From Amphibacillus sp052055485 (GTDB lineage Bacteria; Bacillota; Bacilli; Bacillales; Amphibacillaceae): a stretch of DNA of 64,000 nt. The position numbers and the translations under genes were made by a program. Below are positions 1 to 9,650 of the stretch, piece after piece (position 1 is the stretch's first letter; each line of letters starts with the position of its first letter). The notes beneath the pieces were generated by a model. That model was given only the letters and a program-made list of their open reading frames with translations. It was not told the DNA's origin and did not search any database. The stretch is taken from assembly GCF_052055485.1 (NCBI RefSeq), contig NZ_CP197171.1, positions 2,604,001-2,668,000 of the forward strand, given 5' to 3'.

Positions 1-482
1 CAGTTAAACAACCGAAATTATCTGAGGATGAATCAGGTTCAGCGCCCGTTTCCTTTATTTTTAAGCATGTGATGGAGAATGGGTTACATTATTTAAATAT
101 TCAACCAGATAAAGAGCGTAACGAAACAGTTCATCAAATGGAATTGCCAGATTGGAGAAATACGTCAAAAGAGACGCTGCTCTCAGAATTGACTGATAAC
201 GGAATTGAGCCTATTGTTATTGGGGATGGTGATCAAATAGTTGATGCTAATATGGAACCGGGTACGACCGTGTTATCAACACAAAAGGTGATTTTAATGA
301 CAGATCAACCCAAAATGCCTGATTTATCAGGTTGGTCACTAAGAAATGTGACCGAATTTGCCCGCTTAGCTCGAATAGATCTTGAAGTGATTGGTTCAGG
401 CTATGTTGCTGAGCAGAGTATTGAGCCAGATGAAGTGATTGAAGAAGGACGTTACTTATTAACCGAGTTCTCAGCAGATTAA
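1..482 (+). CDS. pbpB: Penicillin-binding protein 2B, C-terminal end (partial)
   Basis: The reading frame is already open at the left edge of the window (first full codon at base 3), so only the last ~160 residues are seen. They hold two consecutive PASTA-like repeats: one around the EL-PDW segment and one beginning KMPDLSGWSLRNV, each ending in a short strand. A class B septal transpeptidase (FtsI/Pbp2B) with two C-terminal PASTA repeats normally sits directly before spoVD in Bacillaceae, and the next gene here is SpoVD-like. The catalytic domain lies outside the window, so the name rests on the PASTA tail and gene order. Pbp2B cross-links septal peptidoglycan on the outer face of the membrane. 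Confidence 0.85.
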   Translation, partial: VKQPKLSEDESGSAPVSFIFKHVMENGLHYLNIQPDKERNETVHQMELPDWRNTSKETLLSELTDNGIEPIVIGDGDQIVDANMEPGTTVLSTQKVILMTDQPKMPDLSGWSLRNVTEFARLARIDLEVIGSGYVAEQSIEPDEVIEEGRYLLTEFSAD

Positions 483-584
483 TAGATCGATTTGTTTGAA
501 AACATAAAACAGTGTACTATTCAAAATAGCTTGTCATATACTTAGATACAATTAATCATTATTTGAAAAGTGAGGCGTTAAATA

Positions 585-2504
585 ATGAAACATGTATCCC
601 ATATGACCATTAGAAAAAGAATAGTCACTGTTTTTTTGTTAGCATTATCGGTGTTGATCGTTGTCTTGATTCGTTTAATGTATGTTCAATTTGTTAAAGG
701 ACCTTCGTTAACTGAACAAGCTGAGACATCTTGGACAAGGGATATTAAGTATGAAGCGGAACGGGGCAAAATATTAGATCGACATAATCAAATTTTAGTC
801 GATAATATTTCTGCTCCAACCGTTATGCTTGTTCCCAGACAAGTTGAAAATAAAGCAGAAGTTTCTTTAGCCTTAGCGAAGATATTGGATGTGGAACAAG
901 AGATAATTTTAGAGTACTTAGAGCAAGATACGAATATTGTCCGCTTTATCGAAGGAAGGAAATTATCAGATCAACAGGCACTTGCCATTCAAGAGTTAGA
1001 TATAACAGGTGTTTATTTAGCTGAGGATTCAAAACGTTATTATCCCCATGATACGATGTTAGCTCATGTGCTTGGCTTTAGCGGAATTGATAACCAAGGT
1101 TTAGTTGGATTAGAGCTGTTTCATAATGAGAAATTAAGTGGGACTGCTGGTCGCCTCTCTTTTTTCTCCGATGCAAAGGGAAGGCGACTGCCAGACTTAT
1201 CAGATACTTATCAAGAGCCGATTGATGGCAATGATTTAAAGTTAACGACTGATCTAGAAGTACAGACGATAGTTGAGCGGGAGCTTGATATTGCAGAAGC
1301 AACTTATCAGCCGGATGGAGCATGGGCGATAGCGGTAGATCCAAACAATGGTTCAATTCTGGCTATGTCTTCTCGACCGGCATTTGACCCTGCCGCTTAC
1401 CAAGAGGTTGATCCTGAAGTTTATAATCGTAATTATCCGATTTGGAGCACATATGAGCCAGGCTCAACTTTTAAAATAATTACCCTGGCTGCGGCGCTTG
1501 AAGAAGAAGTTGTTGATTTGGAAAAAGATCACTACTATGATACGGGTCATATTGAGGTTGGTGGAGCAAAACTTCGTTGCTGGAAGCATGGCGGACATGG
1601 AAAGCAAACTTATTTAGAGGTGGTACAAAATTCATGTAACCCCGGCTTCGTTTCTTTAGGACAACGTTTAGGTACAGATCGATTATTTGATTATATTGAA
1701 GCATTTGGCTTTGGCAAGAAAACGAATGTTGATTTGGCAGGAGAAGCCAGTGGCATCCTATTTGACCGTGAACAAGTAGGTCCCGTTGAATTAGGAACAA
1801 CATCGTTTGGTCAAGGCGTTTCGGTGACACCGATTCAGCAAGTTATGGCTGTTTCAGCAGCTGTTAATGGTGGTAAACTGTACCGCCCTTATATTGTTGA
1901 TAGTTGGCTTGATCCCATAACGGAACAAGTTATTGAACAAAATGAACCAGAGCTGGTGGAGCAAGTGATCTCAGAGGAAACATCAAAGCTTGTACGCTCA
2001 GCATTAGAAAGTGTCGTTGCCCAAGGAACAGGGCGAAATGCTTATGTGGAAGGCTACCGTGTCGGCGGTAAAACAGGAACCGCTCAAAAGGTAGGAAAGG
2101 ATGGTAGATATTTAGCCAATAATCATATTGTTTCATTTATTGGCGTGGCACCATCTGATGATCCCGAAATCGTCGTTTACGTAGCCATCGATAACCCGAA
2201 AGATGTCCGGCAATTTGGTGGTGTAGTTGCTGCACCAATTGTGGGGAATATTATTGAAGATAGTTTACAAGCCATGGGAGTGGAGCGGCGTCAAGATGGT
2301 TTGGATAAGGAACATCGTTGGCCAGAACAGCCATTAGTTGAAGTTCCGGATCTAATTGGCTTATCTGAACAGGATTTACTAGACTATATGACACAGTTAT
2401 CGATCGAGTCAGTCGGTACAGGAAGTAAAATTATTGAGCAGGCGCCAGAACCTGGGACAAAGATACCAATGGGAGAGACAATTCGACTGTTATTTGGTGA
2501 GTAA
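585..2504 (+). CDS. spoVD: Sporulation-specific penicillin-binding protein SpoVD
   Basis: Class B transpeptidase of 639 residues, close to the ~646 of B. subtilis SpoVD. One N-terminal membrane helix (about residues 14-36) is followed by a dimerisation domain and a transpeptidase domain with all three motifs: STFK at S294, SCN at 350-352 and KTGT at 496-499. A single PASTA repeat ends the protein (about 577-639), against two in the preceding pbpB. SpoVD makes spore cortex peptidoglycan with the SEDS protein SpoVE, whose gene lies downstream. The ATG at 585 has a GTGAGGCG-type ribosome site; ATG 603 is a less likely start. The gene follows pbpB by about 100 bases, and a hairpin lies after it. 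Confidence 0.93.
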   Translation: MKHVSHMTIRKRIVTVFLLALSVLIVVLIRLMYVQFVKGPSLTEQAETSWTRDIKYEAERGKILDRHNQILVDNISAPTVMLVPRQVENKAEVSLALAKILDVEQEIILEYLEQDTNIVRFIEGRKLSDQQALAIQELDITGVYLAEDSKRYYPHDTMLAHVLGFSGIDNQGLVGLELFHNEKLSGTAGRLSFFSDAKGRRLPDLSDTYQEPIDGNDLKLTTDLEVQTIVERELDIAEATYQPDGAWAIAVDPNNGSILAMSSRPAFDPAAYQEVDPEVYNRNYPIWSTYEPGSTFKIITLAAALEEEVVDLEKDHYYDTGHIEVGGAKLRCWKHGGHGKQTYLEVVQNSCNPGFVSLGQRLGTDRLFDYIEAFGFGKKTNVDLAGEASGILFDREQVGPVELGTTSFGQGVSVTPIQQVMAVSAAVNGGKLYRPYIVDSWLDPITEQVIEQNEPELVEQVISEETSKLVRSALESVVAQGTGRNAYVEGYRVGGKTGTAQKVGKDGRYLANNHIVSFIGVAPSDDPEIVVYVAIDNPKDVRQFGGVVAAPIVGNIIEDSLQAMGVERRQDGLDKEHRWPEQPLVEVPDLIGLSEQDLLDYMTQLSIESVGTGSKIIEQAPEPGTKIPMGETIRLLFGE

Positions 2505-2541
2505 AATAATTATGAATAATCGTGCCAGTTGAACATTTATT

Positions 2542-2550
2542 TGTTATAAT
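2542..2550 (+). promoter_or_regulatory. Extended -10 promoter element
   Basis: The sequence TGTTATAAT is a perfect TATAAT with the TG of an extended -10. No good -35 is seen 17 bases upstream. Transcription would start near 2557 and run at once into the strong hairpin at 2581-2610. It could drive murE with attenuation, or a very short RNA. Confidence 0.4.
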
Positions 2551-2580
2551 GTTTACTGTGTGTTCAATCACAACCTTCGT

Positions 2581-2610
2581 GTTCGACACTCAACCGAGTG
2601 TCGAACTTTT
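2581..2610 (+). terminator. Strong intrinsic terminator after spoVD
   Basis: A perfect 11-bp stem, GTTCGACACTC (2581-2591) with GAGTGTCGAAC (2596-2606), closes a four-base AACC loop and is followed by TTTT. It separates pbpB-spoVD from murE and the wall-precursor genes. Confidence 0.8.
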
Positions 2611-2679
2611 GTTAATTAACATTTTATATCTTAAGTTATTGGAAGATTGATGTGTTTTGAAAAGCATAGCTGTTATTTA

Positions 2680-2960
2680 CTAACTATTCATGCCTGTGGA
2701 AGTTATCAGAAGCTGTAGCAATTAGAATAAGAAAGATACTTATTCTGGAACGATCTGAAAGGATAAAATTCTATTGATGATCGTATAAATAAAATGAGGG
2801 GCTTCCTTCCACAAGCTGAGGTGACTCCGGCATTCGACACAAATCTTTTTGTGGGGTGGGTAATGACAGAACCCAGGATGTGTCAGAAGATAATCGAAGG
2901 CCCATTGTTCTCAATAGTTATTATTAGTGGACTCTTCGAACAAACTTTTAAAACACGAGT
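2680..2960 (+). repeat. Degenerate dispersed intergenic element, copy A
   Basis: This gene-free stretch before murE shares several blocks in order with the element at 22794-23316: AGAATAAG...CTTATTCT (near 2727-2748), GGTGACTCCG-CATTCGACA (near 2820-2838), CCAGGATGTGTC (near 2874) and a terminal GGACTC-TTCGAACA (near 2930). The rest is diverged. A 63-codon frame inside it (2794-2985) has no family look and no ribosome site, so I do not call it a gene. Confidence 0.6.
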
Positions 2961-3050
2961 CTGTGGAAAGCAGAGCAAATCTTAATGGCAAATGTAAAAA
3001 CAAAAGCATTTGACGAAGAAAAAAATAATATGATAAATAGAGGGATATAA

Positions 3051-4520
3051 ATGAAAACTTTAAATGATATGGCTAAATATTTACTGTTAACGAATAAACC
3101 CGTTTTTAAACAAAATCCAGAAATCAAAAAATTACAAGTCGATTCCAGAAAAGTTGAACCGGGTGATTTGTTTATTTGCATAAGTGGCTATACTAATGAT
3201 GGGCATGCTTTTGTTGATCAGGCAATTCAAAATGGTGCAGTAGCAATACTAGCTGAGAAAAACATTGATCGTGATGATCTACCGGTTCTTTATGTGAAAG
3301 ATACAGATCAGGCATTAAGTTTTTTAGCTAATTACTTTTATGATTTCCCTTCAAATGATCTACACTTAATTGGTGTGACAGGTACAAATGGAAAAACATC
3401 GATTACTTATTTATTAGAGGAAATATTCAAATTTAATCAAGAAAAAACAGCAGTGCTGGGTACGATTCAAATGAAAATAGCTGATCAAGTTTATCCAACC
3501 ACTAATACAACACCAGAACCCTCGTTCTTACAAAGAAGCTTTAAACAAATGGTTGATCAAAAAATTGACCATTGTATGATGGAGGTGTCTTCACATGCAC
3601 TTGAATTAGGACGAGTGAATGGTTGTGATTTTGATATTGCGATCTATACGAATTTAAGCCAAGATCATTTAGATTTTCATCAAACAATGGATGATTATTT
3701 AAAAGCAAAAATGCGTTTGTTTAATCAACTTGGAAATAAATATGACTTGAAGCAACCTAAATATGCGATTATCAATCGAGACGATAATTATTTCTCTGAT
3801 TTTGAACGAGCGACAAGTCAACGTGTGGTCACATATGGGATTGATCATGAAGCAGACTTTATGGCAAAAAACATTAAACTAACAGCTAATGGAACGAGTT
3901 TCACGGTACATACGATGGATGGTCAGATTGAAATGTGTACACCACTCATCGGAAGGTTTAATGTTTATAATATGCTTGCGTCTATTGCTGCCGCGTACTT
4001 ATCTGGTGTTTCATTAACTAACATAAAAGGAGCACTTGAACAGTCAGATGGCGTACGCGGTCGTTTTGAAGCAGTGAGGGGCGATCATCCATTTGGTGTG
4101 ATTATTGACTTTGCCCACACTCCTGATTCCTTAGAAAATGTTTTAACAACGATTCGCTCCTTTTCTCAAGGACGACTCTATCTTGTTGTTGGCTGTGGAG
4201 GTGATCGGGATCGGGGTAAGCGGCCACTTATGGCAGCGGTAGGTGAAAAATATGCGGATTATACGATTTTAACATCAGATAATCCTCGTACTGAAGATCC
4301 ACTAGCGATTATCTCTGACATGGAAGAAGGCATGAAAACATCTCGATATTTAGTTGAAGCTGATCGAGCAAAAGCTATAAATCAAGCGATCCACTTAGCC
4401 AAAGAAAATGATGTTGTGCTAATTGCAGGAAAAGGTCATGAAACGACACAAACGATCGGTAACCAAACATATCCGTTTGACGACTATCAAGTGGCAGAGC
4501 AGGCGATCGCCAATAAATAA
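3051..4520 (+). CDS. murE: UDP-N-acetylmuramoyl-tripeptide synthetase MurE (meso-DAP type)
   Basis: Mur ligase of 489 residues that adds the third amino acid to UDP-MurNAc-L-Ala-D-Glu in the cytoplasm. The ATP-binding loop GTNGKT is at residues 111-116. The substrate-selecting motif reads DNPR at 410-413, the form known for meso-diaminopimelate-adding enzymes, so this organism probably has A1gamma peptidoglycan. The C-terminal domain carries the usual VVGCGGDRD-GKRP stretch. GAGGGAT stands six bases before the ATG. MurF follows after 32 bases. The 540 bases upstream hold a terminator and a repeat element, so murE is probably not simply cotranscribed with spoVD. Confidence 0.97.
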   Translation: MKTLNDMAKYLLLTNKPVFKQNPEIKKLQVDSRKVEPGDLFICISGYTNDGHAFVDQAIQNGAVAILAEKNIDRDDLPVLYVKDTDQALSFLANYFYDFPSNDLHLIGVTGTNGKTSITYLLEEIFKFNQEKTAVLGTIQMKIADQVYPTTNTTPEPSFLQRSFKQMVDQKIDHCMMEVSSHALELGRVNGCDFDIAIYTNLSQDHLDFHQTMDDYLKAKMRLFNQLGNKYDLKQPKYAIINRDDNYFSDFERATSQRVVTYGIDHEADFMAKNIKLTANGTSFTVHTMDGQIEMCTPLIGRFNVYNMLASIAAAYLSGVSLTNIKGALEQSDGVRGRFEAVRGDHPFGVIIDFAHTPDSLENVLTTIRSFSQGRLYLVVGCGGDRDRGKRPLMAAVGEKYADYTILTSDNPRTEDPLAIISDMEEGMKTSRYLVEADRAKAINQAIHLAKENDVVLIAGKGHETTQTIGNQTYPFDDYQVAEQAIANK

Positions 4521-4552
4521 TCATTTAGATCAGTGAAGGGAAGTTATGCTAC

Positions 4553-5899
4553 ATGTTATCTTCAACGGTAATTAAACACGTTTTTCAAACGATAGATGGT
4601 GAATGGTCAGATACAATACAGTTAACTGGAGTAGGTACAGACACACGTGAGGATTTATCAAATAAGTTATTCGTGCCTTTAATAGGTGAATCTTTTGATG
4701 GGCATGATTTCCTTGAACAGGCAATTAAGCAAGGAGCTCAAGTAGCTTTATGGCAAAGGAATTATCCGCGTCCAAATTCTGTTGAGTCATCCTTTCCGCT
4801 TATTCGGGTTGATGATACTTTAATCGGCTTACAGCAGCTTGCTCATGTATATCGAGAGACTATTAATCCGAAAGTCATTGCGGTTACGGGGTCAAATGGA
4901 AAAACAACAACGAAAGATCTTATTTATGCTGTTTGCCGAAAATGGTATCATACACACTGTACGAGAGGTAATTTTAATAATCATATTGGTTTACCGCTAA
5001 CGATTTTAGCCATGCCAATTGAGACAGAGGTTCTTATTTTAGAAATGGGCATGAATCATTTCGGTGAAATTGAGCAATTGTCACGAATTGCAGAGCCAGA
5101 TATTGCTGTTATTACGAATATTGGTGAATCACATATTGAACATCTTGGTTCAAGAGAAGGAATTGCTAAAGCCAAGCTAGAAATTGTCTCAAATATGAAG
5201 CAAAAAGGTGTTTTGATTTATGATGGTGATGAACCATTACTACAAGCAAGCTACCCATTTGCATCCATTTCTGTTGGCTTTAATCAACCAAATGATTACT
5301 ATATTAAGCAGGTCAATATTTCAAATGAAGGTACGCAATTTAAATTAAATGAAGAAAAAGCACCGATTTCAATACCGCTTTTTGGAAAGCATCAAGCTAA
5401 GAATGCAGTCTACAGTTTAGCTGTTGGCAAATATCTTGGTCTATCAATGAATCAAATCCAATCGGGTTTGGCAGATATGGAAGCAACACAAATGCGGTTT
5501 GAAAACATTAAAGGAAAAAATGGAGCTATTTTGATTAACGATGCTTACAATGCTTCACCAACTTCAATGCGAGTAACGATTGAGACATTTAGTCAACTTG
5601 ATGATTATCAGAAGAAAATCGTCGTCTTAGGAGATATGCTGGAACTAGGTGCAGACTCGGTACATTATCATCAAGAAGTTGGAAAAAGCATCCCTCATTC
5701 GATTGATTATGTCTATACAATTGGAGAGAAAGCAAGGCACATAAGTCAATCTACAATGGTTAAATCTCAGCATTTTGAAACAAAAGAAGAATTAATTAAT
5801 CTGTTAGCCGCACAACAAAAAGCAGGTACAATTATGCTGTTTAAAGCTTCGAGAGGTATGAAGCTAGAGCAATTGATTGATGCACTGTTGGCCCGATGA
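4553..5899 (+). CDS. murF: UDP-N-acetylmuramoyl-tripeptide--D-Ala-D-Ala ligase MurF
   Basis: Mur ligase of 448 residues that attaches D-Ala-D-Ala to complete the UDP-MurNAc-pentapeptide. The P-loop GSNGKTTTKD starts at residue 113. The conserved NDAYNA-P-S and GDMLELG motifs are present in the C-terminal half. The start at 4553 follows a GAAGGGAAG ribosome site. B. subtilis keeps murF outside the dcw cluster, but many other Firmicutes have it here between murE and mraY, so the position is an order difference, not a sign of transfer. Confidence 0.96.
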   Translation: MLSSTVIKHVFQTIDGEWSDTIQLTGVGTDTREDLSNKLFVPLIGESFDGHDFLEQAIKQGAQVALWQRNYPRPNSVESSFPLIRVDDTLIGLQQLAHVYRETINPKVIAVTGSNGKTTTKDLIYAVCRKWYHTHCTRGNFNNHIGLPLTILAMPIETEVLILEMGMNHFGEIEQLSRIAEPDIAVITNIGESHIEHLGSREGIAKAKLEIVSNMKQKGVLIYDGDEPLLQASYPFASISVGFNQPNDYYIKQVNISNEGTQFKLNEEKAPISIPLFGKHQAKNAVYSLAVGKYLGLSMNQIQSGLADMEATQMRFENIKGKNGAILINDAYNASPTSMRVTIETFSQLDDYQKKIVVLGDMLELGADSVHYHQEVGKSIPHSIDYVYTIGEKARHISQSTMVKSQHFETKEELINLLAAQQKAGTIMLFKASRGMKLEQLIDALLAR

Positions 5900-5956
5900 T
5901 AATGTTTATCCATTCAGATTTGTACTGTTAGCAGGTTAATTTAGGAGGAACGAGAT

Positions 5957-6940
5957 ATGAATGAATACTTTTTATTATTAACGATAGGGGCTGCATTTTT
6001 AATTACTGTCCTTGCTTCACCAATCTTTATTCCATTTTTACAAAGATTAAAATTTGGTCAAAGCATTCGTCCGGAAGGCCCCAAATCCCATATAAAAAAA
6101 ACAGGTACACCAACGATGGGTGGCATTGTTATTATCTTGAGTGTTGTTATTACGGCTTTATTTATGATCAGCCGAGTGATTGGTAATCCTTTTACCGTAG
6201 AAACAGGATTAATTTTACTTGTTTTTGTCGGCTACGGCCTGCTTGGTTTTATTGATGATTTTATTAAAGTTGTTCTTAAACGAAACTTAGGCTTAACATC
6301 TAAACAAAAATTAATCGGACAGTTTGGGATTGCAGCTATTTTTTATCTTGTCTTACGTACGCAGGATATGACAACTGCTTTAGCTATACCAGGAACAACA
6401 TTTGAATTAGAGCTTGGCTTATTATATCCGATTTTAATCATTGTTATGATGGTTGGGAGTTCAAATGCAGTCAATTTAACAGATGGTTTAGATGGTCTTG
6501 TATCAGGAAATGCAGTGATTGCATTTGGCGCTTTTGCAATTCTAGCATGGTCAGTGGCCCCTCAATTAGAAGTAGCGGTTTTTTCAATTGCTATTGTTGG
6601 GGCTTTACTCGGCTTTCTAATGTTCAATGCCTATCCAGCTAAAGTATTTATGGGTGATACAGGCTCACTTGCATTAGGGGGCGCGTTAGCTGCAATTGCG
6701 ATTATTTTACAATTGGAAATTTTACTTATTATTATTGGTGGTGTTTTCGTAATGGAAACATTATCTGTTATGATTCAGGTTGTTTCTTTCAAATTGCGAG
6801 GAAAGAGAGTTTTTCTAATGAGTCCATTACACCATCATTTTGAATTAAAGGGTTGGTCAGAATGGCGAGTTGTTATGACTTTTTGGCTTATGGGTTTTGC
6901 CCTTGCCATCCTAGGTCTTTATTTAGAGGTGTGGTTATAA
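5957..6940 (+). CDS. mraY: Phospho-N-acetylmuramoyl-pentapeptide transferase MraY
   Basis: Polytopic membrane enzyme of 327 residues that transfers phospho-MurNAc-pentapeptide to undecaprenyl phosphate, giving lipid I. Hydrophobic segments run through the whole protein. The family signatures PTMGG (near residue 53), GFIDDFIKV (near 97), NAVNLTDGLDGL (near 174) with its catalytic aspartates, and the C-terminal MSPLHHHFELKGW (near 288) are all visible. The ribosome site is AGGAGGAACGAG. The stop codon directly abuts murD, which suggests translational coupling. Confidence 0.97.
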   Translation: MNEYFLLLTIGAAFLITVLASPIFIPFLQRLKFGQSIRPEGPKSHIKKTGTPTMGGIVIILSVVITALFMISRVIGNPFTVETGLILLVFVGYGLLGFIDDFIKVVLKRNLGLTSKQKLIGQFGIAAIFYLVLRTQDMTTALAIPGTTFELELGLLYPILIIVMMVGSSNAVNLTDGLDGLVSGNAVIAFGAFAILAWSVAPQLEVAVFSIAIVGALLGFLMFNAYPAKVFMGDTGSLALGGALAAIAIILQLEILLIIIGGVFVMETLSVMIQVVSFKLRGKRVFLMSPLHHHFELKGWSEWRVVMTFWLMGFALAILGLYLEVWL

Positions 6941-8287
6941 ATGAATAAATTAGAAAAATTCCCCTTTAAGCGAGTATTGGTGCTAGGTTTAGCCAAAAGT
7001 GGAACAGCAACGTGTCATGTACTAGTCCGTAATGGTATTGAGGTTATTGCAAATGATTTAAAAGCCAAACAAACAGATCAGGACATTATGGATCTAAAAG
7101 CTAAAGGCGTGCAGGTCGTTATTGGCGAGCATCCATTATCATTATTAGATCAAGTGGAATTAGTGATTAAAAATCCAGGTATTCCTTATCAAAATATTCT
7201 TGTTGAGCAGGCAAAGAAAAAAGCCATCCCTGTTTGGACTGAAATAGAGCTTTTACACTATCTCATTGATCAGCCGATTATAGGCATTACGGGTTCTAAT
7301 GGAAAAACGACAACAACGCTGCTGGTTCAGCAGATTTTAAAAAACAGTCAACAAAAAGCTAAAATAGCTGGGAACATTGGTGAGGTTGCTGTTGAAGTTG
7401 CTGAGAACTTAAAACCAGATGAAAAATTAGTATTAGAATTATCATCGTTTCAGTTAATGGGGCTTGATCGATTTCAGCCTAAAATTGCCGTTTTACTAAA
7501 TTTATTTGAGTCTCATTTGGATTATCACGGGAATTTCACTGCTTATCAGGAGGCAAAAGCAAAAATCTTTGCCCGTCTGTCAGAAGATGATTTTCTTGTT
7601 TACAATGCAGATGACGCACGAGTGGTCAAGTTGATTGAATCGACTAAAGCTAAACGGATTCCTTTTAGCCGCAAGCAAACAGATATCAAAGGTGCTTGGG
7701 TAGATGAAAAGGCCATTTATTTTGGAAAAGAGCGGATCATGGATCTGTCGAATATTCGTTTAGTTGGATCGCATAATTTAGAAAACATCTTAGCTAGTGT
7801 AGCAGCCGCGCTTCTTATCGGGGCAAATCATCAAGGAATTGAACAAACCTTAACAACTTTTTCTGGAGTTAAGCACCGATTGCAATTTGTTTTAGAGAAA
7901 CAAGGTCGCTTATTTTATAATGATTCAAAAGCAACAAATATTTTAGCTTGTTCAAAGGCATTGTCTGCTTTCCAACAACCGACAATGTTAATTGCTGGTG
8001 GTCTGGATCGAGGAAATAGCTTTGATGAACTGATCCCACATTTAACAAATGTAACAGGAATGTTTTTATATGGCGAATCAGCAAATAAATTAGCAGCTGC
8101 TGGTCAAAAAGCTGGTATTAAACTGATTAAACAAGGAGAGACGCTTGAAGAAATGGTTCAAGCTGCTTATCGCGCTTCACAGGCTGGCGATGTTATTCTG
8201 TTATCACCAGCCTGTGCAAGTTGGGATCAATATCGAACTTTTGAAGAACGGGGCGACATGTTTATTAACCTTGTGCATACACTTTAA
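6941..8287 (+). CDS. murD: UDP-N-acetylmuramoylalanine--D-glutamate ligase MurD
   Basis: Cytoplasmic Mur ligase of 448 residues that adds D-Glu to UDP-MurNAc-L-Ala. An N-terminal Rossmann-like domain (VLVLGLAKSG) precedes the GSNGKTTTT P-loop at about residue 118. The motifs ELSSFQL, HRLQFV and NDSKATN are present, and the protein ends with the usual SPACASWDQY-FEERG segment. It starts on the base after mraY ends, with GAGGTG within the mraY end as ribosome site. Confidence 0.97.
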   Translation: MNKLEKFPFKRVLVLGLAKSGTATCHVLVRNGIEVIANDLKAKQTDQDIMDLKAKGVQVVIGEHPLSLLDQVELVIKNPGIPYQNILVEQAKKKAIPVWTEIELLHYLIDQPIIGITGSNGKTTTTLLVQQILKNSQQKAKIAGNIGEVAVEVAENLKPDEKLVLELSSFQLMGLDRFQPKIAVLLNLFESHLDYHGNFTAYQEAKAKIFARLSEDDFLVYNADDARVVKLIESTKAKRIPFSRKQTDIKGAWVDEKAIYFGKERIMDLSNIRLVGSHNLENILASVAAALLIGANHQGIEQTLTTFSGVKHRLQFVLEKQGRLFYNDSKATNILACSKALSAFQQPTMLIAGGLDRGNSFDELIPHLTNVTGMFLYGESANKLAAAGQKAGIKLIKQGETLEEMVQAAYRASQAGDVILLSPACASWDQYRTFEERGDMFINLVHTL

Positions 8288-8338
8288 TAAGGACATGCAG
8301 TTAAGCTAAGTTAACTGTTTAAGTTAGGAAGTGAGTGT

Positions 8339-9436
8339 ATGAAAAAGGGACAAGGGGCAGATTGGAAGTTAATCATCGTTATTTATGTGTTGGTAGCCAT
8401 CGGAATTTTGATGGTATATAGTGCTTCGAGTATTTGGGCAAGTTATAAATTTGCTGATGCTTTTTACTTTGGTAAACGTCAATTTTTGTTTGCTGCTGTT
8501 GGATTAATAGCCATGTATGGTGTGAGTCGAATACCTTACCATACATGGCGTATTTATTCAAAGCATATCCTGTTGATCTGTATTTTACTTTTAGGGCTTG
8601 TTTTGGTTCCAGGTGTTGGATTGGTTCGAGGTGGAGCAAGAAGCTGGATTGGTGTAGGAGCTTTCAGCATTCAACCGGCTGAATTTATTAAACTAGCATT
8701 ATTGATTTTTTTAGCTGACCGAGTGGCAGCAAGACAGAAGGACATTGTTTCTTTAACAAAAGGTTTCGGTCCATTACTCCTGCTAATCTTTTTTTGTTTT
8801 GGTTTAATTATGCTGCAACCAGATTTAGGGACAGGTGTCATTCTTGTTTGTTCATGTTTTATTTTATTATTTATTTCAGGTGCCCAAATAAAGCATTTCA
8901 TCTTCTTGGCTTTATTGGGAGTAGCTGGATTAACAGGTTTGATCGCTTCTGCACCTTACCGAATCAGCCGAATTACTGCTTTTATCAATCCGTGGAATGA
9001 TCCTTTAGGGGATGGCTTTCAAATTATTCAATCTTTATATGCGATTGGACCAGGTGGTTTATTCGGTCTAGGGTTTGGCAACAGTCTGCAAAAATATTTT
9101 TATCTTCCTGAGCCTCATAATGATTTTATCTTTTCAATTATTGCAGAGGAATTGGGCTTTATTGGAGCGACAATTGTTCTTGGCCTATTTTTCTACTTAT
9201 TATGGAAAGGTGTCCAAGTTGGCTTAAATGCACCTGATAAATTCGGCTCACTCTTAGCTATTGGAATTGTAATTCAGATTAGCTTACAGGTGTGCATTAA
9301 TATTAGTGTAGTCATTGGATTAATTCCTGTAACGGGTATTACATTACCATTCCTAAGCTACGGTGGTTCATCTTTGACATTAACCCTAGCTGCAATGGGG
9401 ATTGTTTTGAACATTAGCCGATATTCCCATTATTAA
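8339..9436 (+). CDS. spoVE: SEDS glycosyltransferase SpoVE (FtsW/RodA family)
   Basis: Polytopic SEDS protein of 365 residues; B. subtilis SpoVE has 366. About ten membrane segments are evident. The family blocks YSASS, GGARSWI-G, QPAEF-KL, QPDLG and PVTGI-LPF-SYGGSS are all present. The position after murD, with spoVD nearby, and the length favour the cortex polymerase SpoVE over the vegetative FtsW, which is longer in Bacillus and encoded elsewhere. FtsW cannot be excluded by sequence alone. The ribosome site is AGGAAGTGAG. In B. subtilis murG and murB would follow; here the gene is followed by a terminator and a long gap. Confidence 0.88.
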   Translation: MKKGQGADWKLIIVIYVLVAIGILMVYSASSIWASYKFADAFYFGKRQFLFAAVGLIAMYGVSRIPYHTWRIYSKHILLICILLLGLVLVPGVGLVRGGARSWIGVGAFSIQPAEFIKLALLIFLADRVAARQKDIVSLTKGFGPLLLLIFFCFGLIMLQPDLGTGVILVCSCFILLFISGAQIKHFIFLALLGVAGLTGLIASAPYRISRITAFINPWNDPLGDGFQIIQSLYAIGPGGLFGLGFGNSLQKYFYLPEPHNDFIFSIIAEELGFIGATIVLGLFFYLLWKGVQVGLNAPDKFGSLLAIGIVIQISLQVCINISVVIGLIPVTGITLPFLSYGGSSLTLTLAAMGIVLNISRYSHY

Positions 9437-9565
9437 CTGAAATTTTGAAAGTATATTCGGGCTGTTATAGCCTGTTGACATAAGAAAATATGAAGAAACC
9501 TTATAAAATCAATGCTTTCAGTCAGTGCTCAAATAGAATTTGTACAAAATGAAAGTTTTTAAAAG

Positions 9566-9600
9566 ATAGGCGTTCAAAATGAGCGTCTATTTTTCATTTT
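9566..9600 (+). terminator. Intrinsic terminator after spoVE
   Basis: ATAGGCGTTCA (9566-9576) pairs with TGAGCGTCTAT (9580-9590), with two G-T pairs and an AAA loop, followed by TTTTTCATTTT. It ends the murE-to-spoVE transcription unit before the gap that lacks murG and murB. Confidence 0.7.
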
Positions 9601-9650
9601 AGAGTAAAATACGTTCATCTTGAGAGCTCATAATGTTCAAAGAAGTACAT

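Noticed and set aside
2794..2985. A 63-codon frame before murE
   Set aside because: It lies within a dispersed element copy, and its sequence is explained by the repeat blocks.
8339..9436. Calling this gene the vegetative ftsW
   Set aside because: Length 365 and the place after murD, near spoVD, fit SpoVE better; FtsW in Bacillus is longer and located elsewhere. I keep the doubt in the confidence value.
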